Shown: positions 12,914 to 26,900 of the stretch, one piece after another
Layout of the letters: each line of letters opens with the position of its first letter
How positions within the stretch are numbered: the first letter of the stretch is position 1
DNA from: Capitulum mitella
Taxonomy: Eukaryota > Arthropoda > Thecostraca > Pollicipedomorpha > Pollicipedidae
Reading direction: 5' to 3'
Length of the DNA: 64,000 bases
NCBI GenBank assembly: GCA_030062745.1
Contig: CP099849.1
Span: 22,370,144 to 22,434,143, forward strand
Program-made: the position numbers and the translations under genes
Notes under the pieces: model-generated
The model's input: the letters and a program-made list of their open reading frames with translations, nothing else
What the model was told of the DNA's origin: nothing
The model's database searches: none

Positions 12914-13185
12914 CAGGGACGTAGCCAAGAGGGGCCATGGGGACCATGCCTGCCCCCTGAGCCAAGCGATCTACACCAGATACATGGCGATTTCGCATGA
13001 ATACGTAATAGTGATCATATATGTGTTGCAAAAGCAAACATCATGTGTTTTCCGGTGCATTAGGTATGAGGTAAATTGCCTAAGATTGCTGCCTTTCTTG
13101 TAAATTTCGTTATATGCCTCTGGCACATGACAAGATTTCACATTTGTCCCCCCTCACCCTGGGGGAAATCCTCGCTACGTGCCTG
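12914..13185. mobile_element. hAT-type MITE, 272 bp
   Basis: The ends are CAGGGACGTAGCC on the left and GCTACGTGCCTG on the right, forming inverted repeats that continue imperfectly inward (ccaagagggg against ccccctcaccc-type sequence). The 8-bp flanks gatacaag (12906-12913) and gatgcaag (13186-13193) differ at one base, matching a hAT target duplication. There is no transposase inside. It resembles the MITE at 6194 in its CAGGGACG start and its G-run/C-run layout, so the two may be distant members of one group. Confidence 0.78.
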
Positions 13186-13193
13186 GATGCAAG

Positions 13194-14906
13194 TGCCATT
13201 TTGAACTCCATGCCGTCTATGCAGCGCCACGGGCGTAATGTCAACCTATTCGACAATATGGGGATGCACGTGCTTTCCCCTGTCCGACGATAGTCCCACG
13301 CAAGGTAACAGCATAGGTCTCCTATTGTCGGCCTTGTTGACATCCATATGGCGTCCATGAAGATTTCATGGACATGGACTTTCACTGTGGATCCGTAGGC
13401 AAGGCGGGAGACATAATTTGTTCCCGCGTGCTACTTGTGTTGATCGCCACCCGCCAGGACGTCACGGACACGACGGAGAAACTGAAGTCGCTGTGCTTCT
13501 CGGCAAGTGGCGAGCGCACGACAACGACTGGCGACCGACGACGTCGCCTGCAAAGCAAGAGGAAACCGGACGAACAAGAGTTTGACCCTTCTCAGTAACA
13601 TCCGCTCCCCGCGCGGGCGCAGGCGGCACGAATTAGATCTTCGAGTAGACGTCGGCCGGCAACAGATGCCGGCGCCGGCCAGAGGACGACCGTGACACGT
13701 TTACGACATGCAGAGTGCTCGGCCGGGGATTAAGCAGACGCGCCCGGCGTTGGACCAGCGCGTTCCCGCTGGAGCGCGCCTGACCGTCTACAGATCCACC
13801 GATCCGTCATGTTCGAACTTCGACGGTTAGTATTGGGGACAAATCCTGCCGTCGTGATCCACCGCGCACGAGTCGTCACGCCCCGTGTTATTTTGCTTGG
13901 CTAGCTGGCGGCGATGACGGCTCGCCTACGTGCCGCTGGCAACCATCGGACAGATCGGGTCGGGTTGATATCCGAGGTTAAATCGGCGAATAGATGCGGG
14001 CGTGTTAAGATGTGGCGGAGTTCGCCTGCAAGAGCATTGCCTGTTTCTATCGCAGGCTGTGGGGCGATTGAATTTTTAAGACATTTCTCCCCTTGCAACG
14101 TCGCCTCATAGTGTGCTGCTGAATTCAGAAGATGCACCATCAGTATATGGAATATGTTGATGGTGCAAACTGAAACTGCCCTTTTGAAGAGCAACGTTTT
14201 ATCCCATGAACGTGGAATGAACAAGCATTAAGCAACGACGCATCCCATGCAACGCATCAATGCAATGAACATGAACGTTCTGAAAGGTGCCAGACAGGAG
14301 AGGCGTTCTCTTAACTTTTACGGAATTTAACATTGCTCTAATAACGTCACACGGCAGGAAAGTATTTAGAAACCTCCACATTGGCCAATGTCAGTTTCTT
14401 TTCCCGCCGATAACGACATTTAATTTTGGTTTGTGTTTTCAAAGAAACCGCCTTATAAGTGATTCTGTTTTGCTACGGTTTGATAGGAAATTGTTTAAAA
14501 GGGTATGAAAATGATAAAAAAAACAAGTCATACACTAACGCTTTATGAAACCAATGATGAGTTAATTCGTAGCCCCATTTCCTTATGACCAAAATTCCTC
14601 ATAGCGCTTTCCAGAGCGGCGTTTGCGGCGGTTATGGCACGGAAGTCGGGAGCGGCGCCGTGCGACACTACCGGCGGTTGGGTGCGCAGCGTGCGTTGGT
14701 CGTGTAGACCGATATCTGCCGTTGGGGAATTGGCCACAAGCACACGCCCGCGGACGATTAGAGTACTTGCCAGTGACTTGCCGGGGACTCATTCGTTTTG
14801 GAACATTCCACTTTCAAGGGAATCTCGCCCGCAACGATTCGCCTAGTCGCCTCACGCAGTACATCCAGATCATAATACGTTAGTTGGGTTTCACATATCT
14901 CTCAGG
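13194..14906. other. Intergenic and KPNB1 5' flank
   Basis: The stretch is CpG-rich around 13440-13930. Directly before the KPNB1 ATG is the sequence tatctctcag-g, which looks like a splice acceptor, so a non-coding 5' exon upstream is possible. No promoter element can be fixed by eye. Confidence 0.35.
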
Positions 14907-17900
14907 ATGATATCGGAGTCAGCAGGACAGCTTATTCAGATTCTAGAGAAGACCGTGTCACCTGGTAAGTAATGATTGATTTCAGTCGTTCACAAGAAAT
15001 TGATTGTCAAAAACACAATATGCTTTTATAGCCATGGATGTTAAGTTCTATGAACCTTTGACTACACCTCTCATGTTTCAGAATGAAATTTAGAGATTTT
15101 TATATTCTTATTAGCTTCATTAGTAGACTTTTTTGTGAGAGTGATATAATTTGGTTTTGTGTGTAAATGATAGGATTTTGTGTTGTCATGAGCACTTTTA
15201 CACAAAAAATTGTGGGATTTTGTTTTGCTGTCCAGACTGCAAACTGGCAGATTTTGGCAAGATTGCAGTGATGCAGCACTCATTGTTGCTGCTCATTATG
15301 CACTTGGTTTGGTTTCTGTGGCATAGTTTGGTGCCCTGGTGCTGTGATGTTTGTCACAATCTTCACTACCATGGCTAGAATCCGAGTTTCTAGAAAGATT
15401 GGCGAAAGCATTATTACTGGAAATGCTCTTGACACTGGAATTTGAGGTTCAAGTTCTTTGATTCCTTTGGAATTATTTTCCTTCACAGCTTGATGACATC
15501 TTTGTAGTAATAGTATGAGTTATCATTGTCAGTTAAATTATATTTCTGCACAGTTAAGCTACACTGTTATAGATATAATACAAGCTCCTGAGGTTACTGA
15601 AATAATTTCTTGGATTCTTACTGTTGCTTTGTTTACTAGGTAAGGGATTGTTTGGAAGAAGTCCATGCTCAAAAGATTGTATAGGGTAAAAGATGGTTTG
15701 GCAAAATATTTTGTGAAAGATCCTTTAGCATGAGGTAATGGCATGACATGAGGTAATGGCCTGAGCTGTGTTCATGAGGTAATACCTAACCTAAAGTAAC
15801 CAGACTTAACTAAATCCAACTTACAGCAACCAGTTACTTTGTTTGTGGCAAATCAATTACAATATGCACAGCAAACCTATTACTCTGCTTACAGTAAGTT
15901 GGCTACTACACCTTCAGAAAACAGATTGATAAACTTATGGCAAGCTGGTAACTATGACAAGCTGATAAGTATACATACAGTGAACCAATTATGGTGCATA
16001 CAGAAAACTGCTTACCACTCCTACAATAAGCCAACTTTTGTACAATCTTCACCCTGCATGATCTTTATCCCATATGATCTTTTGCCATGGTATCTTTTGC
16101 TTGCAACCTTTTGCCATACCATATTTTAACCTGTTACCCAACATTGATGTCATAAAACCAGAGAAAAATAGTTCCAGTAGACCCACAAAATTTTTACTTT
16201 GATTTCTGTGGTGCCATGGTCATTCCCAGCATTTGTGTTTGCACCATAGGGTCTTCCCAGAAACCTTGGATTTTAGTACAGGTGGTGCACTTAATAAAGA
16301 TTACTGCACATACCAGGAGGAATATACACTGGAAAAGAGCAGTATTGCTTGCAAAAGGCACTTGCAACCATGATGCATGTTACTCATTGTCAAGATTCTG
16401 GCCTTCTCAGAGTCTTATTTTTTCACAGTTTGTAGTCTGAATATGCACATTTTTTTTATGGTGGCTTATAAATGTTATGATAACTGAGATGTTAACAATT
16501 TTTTTGGTGGGGTGCTAACTGTTTATCTAAACAGATGGGTGCCACAATGTTTGTCTTTGACTAAGTCTGTTTTCCACATGAAGTAGGTATAATATATTCA
16601 TCATGAAGATTGCTATAAATTTGAGTAATCTTCCTACTCCATCAGCTTGCTTAACCATAAAATCAGTTTAAGGAAGATTTATATGCACTGACAATTAAGA
16701 TATTAGCCACACAGCAGTGTGAGATGACAATTCATTGTTGGGAGCATTGGTCCTTCACTTTTACTCAGGACATTTCTGGCCTTGTGTAGGACATTTTGAC
16801 ATTTTTTGTATCTGCCATCCTTCATGCATTCAATGTCATTTATGATAATGTGTCATTTTTTATTGGCAGTCAATGTAAGACTGTATAACATGCAGTATTT
16901 TGTATCATCTACATTTATTGCTTTAGGATGCAAAGTTTCCTGGTGCATTGCACCAGGAAGTGCCATAATTAAAGTATTTTGATGTTTTTAATCATGAAGT
17001 TGATGAGACAACGTATGACATGTACAGACAATGTACAGGCATTTGGCCTGCATATCAGAATTCCTGTAAGGCTAGCATAATTTTACAACATGTAAAAATG
17101 TTGTGCAAGACAGTGTAAGAGGAAGGAGAAGTCCTTGTGGTCTGAAGACTGAATAGAAAGATATGCTTTCATTGAACATGGACATATCAGATTGTGAACA
17201 TGTAGTATTAGTTTTCTTTTCTCCTGAACATTGGGTGTCCTCATTTGTATCATGGAAATATTTGTGTTCTCTGTATACATCACGACTTCTATTATTGTCA
17301 CTGATAAAGTCATTGCATTAGTGGGTGTTTCTGCAAGTGGGCTTGTGGAATGAACTACACTTGATGCCATGTATGCCATGTGACTATAATGTTGATGAAT
17401 GGGCACCTGAAGGCCCCAAAATAACCTTGTGTAACCTAGTGTTATGTCAGGTAGCCAGTGTATACTGTAGGTTAAATGAGTAAACTGATGTCCTGCCATG
17501 TGTGTAATGACCAGATTAAGTGTTTTGTTGGGGCTGTGTTTCTTAGCTGAGGCTAATTTACTACCTCAGTAGAAAGCATGTTCTTGTTTGTTACTTTTTT
17601 GCCACATGGTTTTATACATTGCTTGCCTTAATTGGTATTACACTCATAACAAACATAGAACAACTGTTATTCAGATAATTGAGTGTGCATATTTCATGTT
17701 AGATATTTAACATATCAAAGCAGCTATAGGATTGTTTGTACTGAAGTCTAAGTACTGTAGTTTATTTTAGCACAGCTCATCATTGGATTCCAGTGCAGTC
17801 TACCAAAACTCCATTGCTGCTGTAATGGTATGCAAAGTATTAAGTGTTGGCCATTTGAAGTTTCTGATTAATCTTACTGTCTCCAGTGCCACTAAAGATA

Positions 17901-20900
17901 TTTCGTTATGGTGTTCCATTCTCTTACTGTAATAGGACCTTTCCTATTAAAATGTCCTTGAAACCTCTTGAAATGTCATTCTCAACATTCATGAACTGCT
18001 GTGCTCTGTTGTCTGTTGTGTCACCATAATGAGTCTTTCATAAATTTTATAACCTCTTTTGTATTTTGTGTCCTGCCTGTAAGCATGACACTGGTGGTAA
18101 ATCCCCTTGGATGTCCATTACACAATTTATGGACTGTCTGGAAATGGATAGAGACCTATGCTGTATACTGTCCATGACCCTGCCACCTGTTTGGGCAGGA
18201 GTTTTAAACCACCAATTTAGTTCAACACTTTGCTGTCAAATCTGCAATAAATGGTCCTACTTTGATGTGTAATGCATCAATGTGATGAGGTATGACTTAA
18301 CCAAGTGGCTTGCCCAGCATTAGACCCTGTGTCTGTAAATCTTTGCAGAATGTGTTGTAGAGCTATCAACTTATGTGTTCCACCATTAGTTTATTTCCAT
18401 CACTGCTGACTGATGACTAGATCAGTTTATTCATTGTCGTATAGTGGTCCCAAGTTTCCAGTTCATGAAGCTTTGATTTTGTGACTCAGTTAAAGCTTTG
18501 ACGTTGTTTCATACATATGAATTGAGAGAAGGTTATGGAATAAAATTACTATTGCTGAAGCATAGGACACTTCATTTTAGAGCAGTCACCACTCACCAAT
18601 GTTTTTGCTCTATAAGATTCGTCTGAATAGGATGTCTTGGGTACTGGCAGTGTGATTGTCATGGAGCTAAATCATTGTTTGTTTTTGTGGGAAGGAGTAT
18701 TGTATATCATGCGCACCTGTCACGTTGAAGACCTGAAACAGTATGAAGCTGTTCATGTCTTGTGGTTTATGGAATATGTGCCTCTTTTCCAGATAAAGCA
18801 GAACTAGAAAGAGCCCAACAATTCCTGGAACAGGCAGCACAGCAAAACTTCGTATGTTCCACTCATGGCTGATATATTCTTTTCCATCATCATTCAGTGC
18901 AACAAAGTAGCTGTCATTCGCGAGAAATCCCATCTTGGCTCGCATGGGTGTCGGTGTTTTTTGCAGTAATAAGCAATTACATTCAAAACTCCATCCCATC
19001 AGAGTATATGTTAGTGGATATTTGGACAGTCCTTCATCTATTTGTTGCCTGCATTGTAACAGTTCAACAGATTTGATCAGATTACTGTGGTCTTTCAACG
19101 ACATCTGGTGCTCACCAACCGTGCGTGTCCACAGCCGGAGTACGTGAAAGCCCTCTCGGACATCCTGTACCATGGCGCCAACAGCCCTGTGGCGAGACTG
19201 GCAGCGGGCCTGCAGCTCAAAAACACCCTCACATCGAAAGATGCGACCGTCAGGCAAATGCACCAGCAGCGCTGGCTGGACTTTCCGCAGGACGTCAAAG
19301 AACACGTGAAACGAAATGTGAGGAGCCGTCCTAAAGATGTGAAACATGTACCTCCTTTGCACCTGTTTATACTTGAGAGCTTTACTTGTCATGCCTGGCA
19401 TGTGATAGATGTACTAGACTCTGACTTGATGCACTAATGTTTGGTACGTGGCATGTTCACTGACAACCTGGTGATGAAACAGTGGCGTTTTCCGGACACG
19501 TGAATGGCAGCTGACTCGGCGCCCGTGCTGACGGCAGATTTTGGCGGCGCTCGGCACCGAGAACAACCGGCCCAGCTCGGCGGCCCAGTGCGTGGCGTAC
19601 ATCGCCATCGTGGAGCTGCCGCAGGGCCAGTGGACCGACCTCATCAGCGTGCTGGTCAACAACGTCATCGGTCCGGGCTCCACCGAGATCGTGCGCGAGG
19701 CCTCGCTGGAGGCCATCGGCTACATCTGCCAGGTGGGCCGCCGCCGCCGGCCGCCGGGCGCTGACGGACTTTATATTGGTGTGGTCTGCGTGATTTGGCG
19801 CCTAGTACTTGGCTTAGTAATTAGTACTTGGCAGGATTAGGTAGTAGTCTGTAGGTTGTTTAGCTTGTTTATGCTGTATGTAGTTCGTTTGGTTTGTTTA
19901 TGCCCCTGTGTTGATTTGCTTTTGGGCGTAAAAACATTGGCATTCATGTCTCGAATACTGTGGCCATCTTATAGACGTAACAACAATTGCCAAACTGTGA
20001 GAAATTTTCCTTGTTATGTGACGTGCTGAAGCGCATCTCACGGCTGGACGTGTTGCAGGACATCGAGGCGGAGGTGCTCGCGTCGCGCAGTAACGAGATC
20101 CTGACGGCCATCATCCACGGCATGAAGCGGGACGAGCCGAGCTCGCACGTGCGGCTGGCGGCCACCAACGCGCTGCTCAACTCGCTCGAGTTCACCAAGT
20201 CCAACTTCGAGAAGGACGTACGTGCCTGCCGCCGGCTGCCGGCGGTGGTCGCTGGGTGGACCGCGAGTGCCGCCATGTGCGCGTGATGCGGCTGTGAGGG
20301 TCGAGAAGGGCAACTTGTCTCTGGGTAGAGACGAGGACGGTTGCCGCTCGAAAGCCCAGAAGGCTTGGAGTGGGGTTGGCTGTTGCTCGGCCTTTGGTAC
20401 CAAAGCATAGAAATGTCTGGGTGGTTTTGTAGTCGAAATAACTGTATGAAAATGAAAAATATCACAAAGCTGAAGCAATATTGAGGAAAAGTTGCCTTCA
20501 GCTGTAACATTTAAGCCTATGCTGTTTATGTTTTGCTGTATGCGTCTGTGGTTCTCAGTCCGGTGTCAATGTCACGGTGACGGAAGATGTTGACCAGGGT
20601 TGATGGGCCTCCTGCGGAGCCGAGTCCTACATCACGCTGACGTCGACTGTCTGCGCCTCTCGCCAGGCCGAGCGTCACTACATCATGGAGGTGACGTGCG
20701 AGGCCACCCAGTCGTCGGACACGCAGATCAGAGTGGCCGCGCTTCAGTGTCTAGTCAAAATCATGACGCACTACTACCAGTACATGGAGACCTACATGGG
20801 CCCAGCTCTCTTCGCTGTGAGTATCTCCGACGCGTTTGAGCCGCTTGGGACGTCATATTTCCCTCCTGACGCTCGCTGTTCCGAAATTGGTTTTGACAGC

Positions 20901-23900
20901 TTTAGCAGTTTATCAGCATTAATTGTCAGTGTTGGCGCTTTTTGGAATCGTGCCCTTTCTTCCCATTTTTATATCCTACCACTGCTGCATTCAGCCAGAC
21001 GTCAGTTGTGGGCAGTGACCGTTCGTCGCGACCTCTGCACTTTTGTACAGGTAATATGTGATGGGTGTTCTTGTCGCACCCATAGCAGAGACTCACCACT
21101 AGCGCTTGACCTCCGCCCGGACGCACCGAACACCAAACGATATCAGCCGCCCTCCGAGGGGTGGCTGATGTCCGGGCAGCCCGGCTGACGTTGCCCGCCC
21201 GTCCAGACCAAGGGTGCCGCCAGCCCGTCCGGTCCCCGCCCGACGTCGGGCCGGGGCTGGGGACTGGGCCTGACACCGGACTATCGCGATGCGCTTCCTG
21301 ATGGTTCCGTTGTTTCCTCTCGCCGCAGATCACGCTGGAGGCCATGAAGTCGGATGTGGACGAGGTGGCGCTGCAAGGCATCGAGTTTTGGTCGTCGGTC
21401 TGCGATGAGGAGGTGGACCTGGACATCGAGGCGCAGGAGGCGGCCGACCTGGGCCGCCCGCCCGAACAGACGAGCCGGTTCTACGCCAAGGGCGCGCTCC
21501 AGTACCTCACGCCGGTGCTCATGGAGAGGCTCACCAAACAGGTGCGTCGGCAGCCGCCGCGTGCGGGATTCCAATACGGCTGCCAGTGCTCATTTGTTGA
21601 ATAAGTATGTACAGGTGCGTCGGCAGCCGCCGCGTGCGGGATTCCAATACGGCTGCCAGTGCTCATTTGTTGAATAAGTATGTTGAAAAATTGAGTTGTT
21701 TTTTTATCAGTATGTGCGTCGTAGAACATCATGTTGTTCTCTCTCTCGAGTGTCTTCATTCTGTTTGCTTATTTTGCACCACAATCAGTATTTTATCAGG
21801 GTTGTGTGTACTTGTTGGCCCCATGGTGCGTAGCGGTAGCCTTGGGTTGCGTTACTTCCTTGTGTTAACGGAACCTGTCACGCTGAGTATTTCCAGCGTA
21901 TTTAGGTTGCCAAGCGCTCACTCGCCGCTGGCGGAGCCGGGCGGAGCTTCGGTCGGAGGACACATGCTGAGCTTGCTGCTGCCGCACCCGCAGGAGGACG
22001 GCGACGACGAGGAGGACTGGAACCCGTCGAAGGCGGCCGGCGTCTCGCTGATGCTGCTGGCCTCCTGCGTGGAGGACGACATCGTGCCGCACGTGCTGCC
22101 GTTCGTCACGCAGCACATCGAGTCGCCCGACTGGAAGTTCCGCGACGGCGCGTTGATGGCCTTTCGGTGAGCTCGCCGGCTTCGTCGGTTCCGACGGCCT
22201 GACGTCCGACCGACGATCCTCAGGCCCCACGTCCCCGCCGGAGACGGGGCCTGAGGCTGGTCGGACGGTATCCTGCTCAGTCTTGTTTCGGGACTTTATG
22301 TTAAGTTTTGACTGCAGCTTGAGTGGATTTCACCTGTCAGAATGGCCTGTTTTCGAAGTTCATTGTATTGACTGGAGTCAGGTCTGATATGGCGTTGGCA
22401 GAGGTGCGTTTCGTTGCAGCTCACAGGGATGTCTGTTTACGATAGGCTCGATACTGGAGGGGCCGGACGCCACCAAGCTGAAGCCGCTGGTGGAGCAGGT
22501 GATGCCGATCCTGATGCAGCTGATGAAGGATCCGGTGGTGGCCGTCAAGGTAGGTGTCCAGGTCGAATGGGTGTGGTGTTGAGACTGAATGCCTTTGTTT
22601 TTTCACACCTTAGAAGTGCTCCTTGGCCGACAAGAATGGCCACACCATGTGAAAAATTGATGTTTGGGCCCGGAATCTGCGCTCAGACTGCAATTTCCCT
22701 GTCGTCGCGCTGGCCCGCGGGCAGCCCCGATCTCACCCCCGACGCCCCGTCACGCCCCGTGACACCCCGACACGCCCCGTGACGGCCGCCCGGCCCCGGC
22801 AGGACACGGCGGCGTGGACGATCGGGCGCGTCTGCGAGCTGATCCCGGACGCGGCGCTGAACGAGGCCCACCTGCCGGCGCTGCTCGAGACGCTGGTGGC
22901 CGGCCTGCAGGCCGAGCCGCGCGTCGCCACCAACGTGTGCTGGGCCATCTCGGCCCTGTCGGAGCGCGCCTACGAGTCGGCGCAGGGCGTCGGCGACGAC
23001 GACGGCACCGACCCGGAGACGTACTGCCTGTCCAAGTACTTCGAGGCGCTGGTGGAGCGCCTGCTGGAGACGACGGGACGTCCGGACGGCAACCAGGTGA
23101 GGCTGCCGCCGCCCGATGAGGGGGATTGCAGGGATGTCGCTGATTGGTTGGCGCGGCGCATTGTCGCGCTTGGATGGTGGGTAAAAATCTGGCCTTGTTC
23201 TGGGCAGAAAGATTCCAGTGGGGAGGACTTGTGTAGGCAGGCGTCTTGAGTCCGAGACAATCCTTGCTTGGGTTGTCCTTTAAAGTCCTGTAAGAAAACG
23301 CTGTCGTGTTTCGATAAATTACATGATGCGTTGCTGATCGTTTTTCGATTGTCCACGCAGTCGTATTGTCTTACCACTGAATGCATAAACTCGCGGCCTT
23401 TGATAATCAGTCGCAATTCCATTTGCACACCGCGTAAACAGCACCTGGTGGGAACGTCATCACTGTTTGGCGAACGTCAGGCGGGGATAGAACCGGTAGC
23501 CGCAACGCGTCACGGTGGCGTCACGTCGCCGCGCCAGACCCGGCGGCGGACCCGCGTGTGCTCTGACCCTGTCCGCGACCTCACCGACAGAGTAACCTGC
23601 GCAGCTCCGCTTACGAGGCACTGATGGAGATGATGAAGAACTCGCCCAAGGACTGCTACGCCACCGTGCAGAAGACGGTGGTGGTGATCCTGGGCCGGCT
23701 GCAGCACGTGCTGAACATGGAGAACCACATTCAGAACAACAGGTCGGTGGATTGTGGCCCAGCTGCGGCCATTTCTGTTTCTTTCCGTTTGATGAGAATT
23801 GCACTTGGTCCAGTGACATCTTTTGAATGTTTGTCAGGCGCACGCACGTACGTTTGAGTAGCTGACTTGTGAACAGACGTCACCGAGGATGCTCTTGCCT

Positions 23901-26900
23901 GAGTGGCAGCGCGATGATCATCCATCTTATGTTAACATGTTTCACAATATCTATTGCTGTCCCTGCGTACCGCGACCGTGGGTGTTCTTGTGACTGGGTC
24001 ACGCCCCGCACGAATCGTGTCTTGCCCGTTTTGGTGTCATGTCTGGCTGTGGTCCGGCCCGTCCGTGCCGGTCTGTGTGTCACGTCTGAGAGTGCGGGCG
24101 TCTATCTGAGCTTCCGCTCTTGTGCGGCAGCGACCGGGCGCAGTACAACGACCTGCAGTCGCTGCTGTGCGCCACGCTGAGCAGCGTGCTGCGCAAGGTC
24201 ACGCCCGAGGACGCGCCGCAGATCTCCGACCAGATCATGACCGCCCTGCTGCAGATGTTCTCGAACCGTGAGTGGCCGGCTGCCGGGGCGCGGCGGACGG
24301 CCGAGGCAGGCGGTCGGGCGGGGAAGGCGGTGGGGGATGTGATGGTGTCTGCCCGATTGAGGCGATGAGAAGGGGAATTTCGGGAGTGACCAGAGAAACG
24401 ATGAGAGAGAAAGTAGTCGAAATAGTGAGGGGAACGGCCCAGTCGAATCTGTTTGTATGGGGAAGTTCAGGTCTCTGGAAGTGTAGGAACTTTAGGTCCG
24501 GGCCGCGTGCGAAGATGTTGAGGTTACCTGACACGTTTTGGAGGTTTGTGAACGATCCAGTCGGACCAGGAACCTCCTCAGGCTCCAGATGTGGCTGGGT
24601 GGGTAAGATGCATTGCGAGGCCTGCCTGTCTCTTCGAACAGGATGTCACGCTTAGTACTTCATGGCATGGCTGAAAGCGTAACCCCTGACTCGGTCTGGA
24701 TCCGTCCGCAGCGCGCGTAGGCAGCGTGCAGGAGGACGCCCTGAACGCGGTCTCGACGCTGGCCGAGGTGCTGGGCGAGCAGTTCATCAAGTACCTGGAC
24801 GCGTTCAAGCCGTACCTGCTGATGGGCCTGCGCAACCACGCCGAGTACCAGGTGTGCTCGGTGGCGGTCGGCCTGGTGGGCGACATCTGCCGGGCGGTGG
24901 GCGCCCGCGTGCTGCCCCACTGCGACGACATCATGAACATCCTGCTGGAGAACCTGGGCGTGAGTGGATTGCAGCCGGTGGCGGCTGCGGCCTGGTCTGG
25001 CTGGCGTGACTGGCTGGTCGCTTGTCGCGACTTCTGTGATTCTTGTTGGAAATCGGAAAGTGAAACAGGCCTTGTTGCTCTGAAAGGGGCAGTGAAGTAG
25101 CGCGTGAAGCGATTTAGATACCAGGCTGTATCACCCAGATATGTCGGTACCGCCAGGGCTAGGGTTAGGGCTCAGGGCTCAGACTGAAATAACGCCAAGT
25201 CACAAAGCGTTGAACAGTATAAATAATGCAGATACCTGATTGCGCCGTAGATTGATTTTTAAACTGGTACTCGCCATCACTTGAGGCGTGTTTTTGCGTC
25301 TTTGCGTTTTAGCAAGTCTTCAGCCTGGCGACTTCCGCTGCATGTATTTTAACAGGAACACCGAAAGAGCCCGAGAACTGAGCGCCAGTGAGCCTCTCAA
25401 CTTCCCTACCCTCCATTGTCTGTGAGCGCGCTCTGCGATGGTGTGGTGTCGACCGTGCGCGGCCGCTGTGTGCCGTGCCGCCGCGCGGCCTGTCTCTGAG
25501 CCCCCCGGTCGGCGCCCGCAGAACCAGTCTGTGCACCGCTCGGTGAAGCCGCACATCCTGACCGTGTTCGGCGACATCGCGCTGGCCATCGGCGGCGAGT
25601 TCAAGAAGTATCTGGACGTGTCGCTGCAGACGCTGATGCAGGCGTCGCAGGCCCAGGTGGACCGGGTGAGTCGGCGCAGGACGCGCGGGGACGACTGGGT
25701 CCTCGGCTGGGTCTTCAGACTTCGGGAAGGGGATGTTGTCGGTTGCGGCATGGAATGGTAGTAATTGTGAAGAAATGTTATCACTGCCTTCGTTAAGTGA
25801 GCTCAGTGGCGTTCTGGCTGGTGGTTCACATTGGGAACGCCGAGAACGTAGACTGTTGATACGCCGTTGTAATTCCTAGCCCGGCCTAATGATCAGTTAT
25901 TTCCATTACTGCCCGTTACTGGCCTGTCCGGAGCTCTGGTGGCCGCGCCGTCTGACCGGCCCTCACCGGACGCCGCATCTGACGCCGTCGGCGCCCGCCC
26001 TCGCCCGCAGTCCGACTACGAGATGGTCGACTACCTGAACGAACTGCGAGAGACTTGCTTGGACGCCTACTCGGGGATCATCCAGGGCCTGAAGGGTGAC
26101 GGCAAAGTGGCCAGTCCGGACGTGCTGCTGCTGCAGCCGCACGTCTCGTACATCATCCAGTTCATCTGCGTGGTGGCCAGCGACCAGGAGCGGTCTGACA
26201 GCAGTCTGGGCGCCGCCGCCGGCCTGCTCGGGTCAGTGGATTGCCCTCGTCGCCCGCGACGAGCGCTGGAGGGGGCTGAAGGGACTGCGGGACTAGAGCA
26301 ACCCGCCAGCTGCTGGAGTACCCGACGGGAGTGGAGGAGATGATGATTTACGGGGAACGCGTTGATGACTGACGACAGTTGAGGGATGGTCGATTCTTGC
26401 CGCATATAGTAGCTGACTGAAGTCGCCGAAATGGCTAACTTGATGGTTCTGTTTTGTTTGCTGCAGATCGTATTTTTATCGTATCTGTCGTCAGTCTGAG
26501 TTGCAGAGAATGGCTGAAGAGGTTCCAGACGGTAGCTAAAGTGTTTCACCGTTTGTACTTATTTCGCTGCAGCCACATGATGGCACTCGACTTTTCACTC
26601 GTCTGTTGGGCGCACGGGTTTTCGGGCGCTCCGCCGTGCTTGAAACTCAGTCCGACTTGACCTGACTGACCCTGATGTGACCGGACCCAAAGTGGGTCGG
26701 ACCAGGCCATGACTGAAGTCTGGCCCGGCCATGACCGGGGTCTGGCCGGCCCTGACCTGACCCGACCCGACCTGACCGCAGTGACCTGCTGTCGGCGTTC
26801 GGGAACGCCATCCTGCCGCTGGTGGACAACGAGTCGGTGCAGGAGATGCTGTCGCAGGGGCGCCGCTCCAAGACGGCTCGCACCAAGACGCTGGCCACCT

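Noticed and set aside
18667-19401. 244-codon open frame on the - strand
   Set aside because: It is antisense to KPNB1 exons 2 and 3 and the introns next to them, with no known motif; the + strand reading is certain.
22420-22782. Shifted reading frame through KPNB1 exon 9 as a real alternative product
   Set aside because: It is what results from the extra base at 22165 with the normal acceptor; the product is low-complexity and unlike any importin.
25155-25185. Telomere-like agggttaggg motif
   Set aside because: Only a couple of imperfect units inside a KPNB1 intron; no array.
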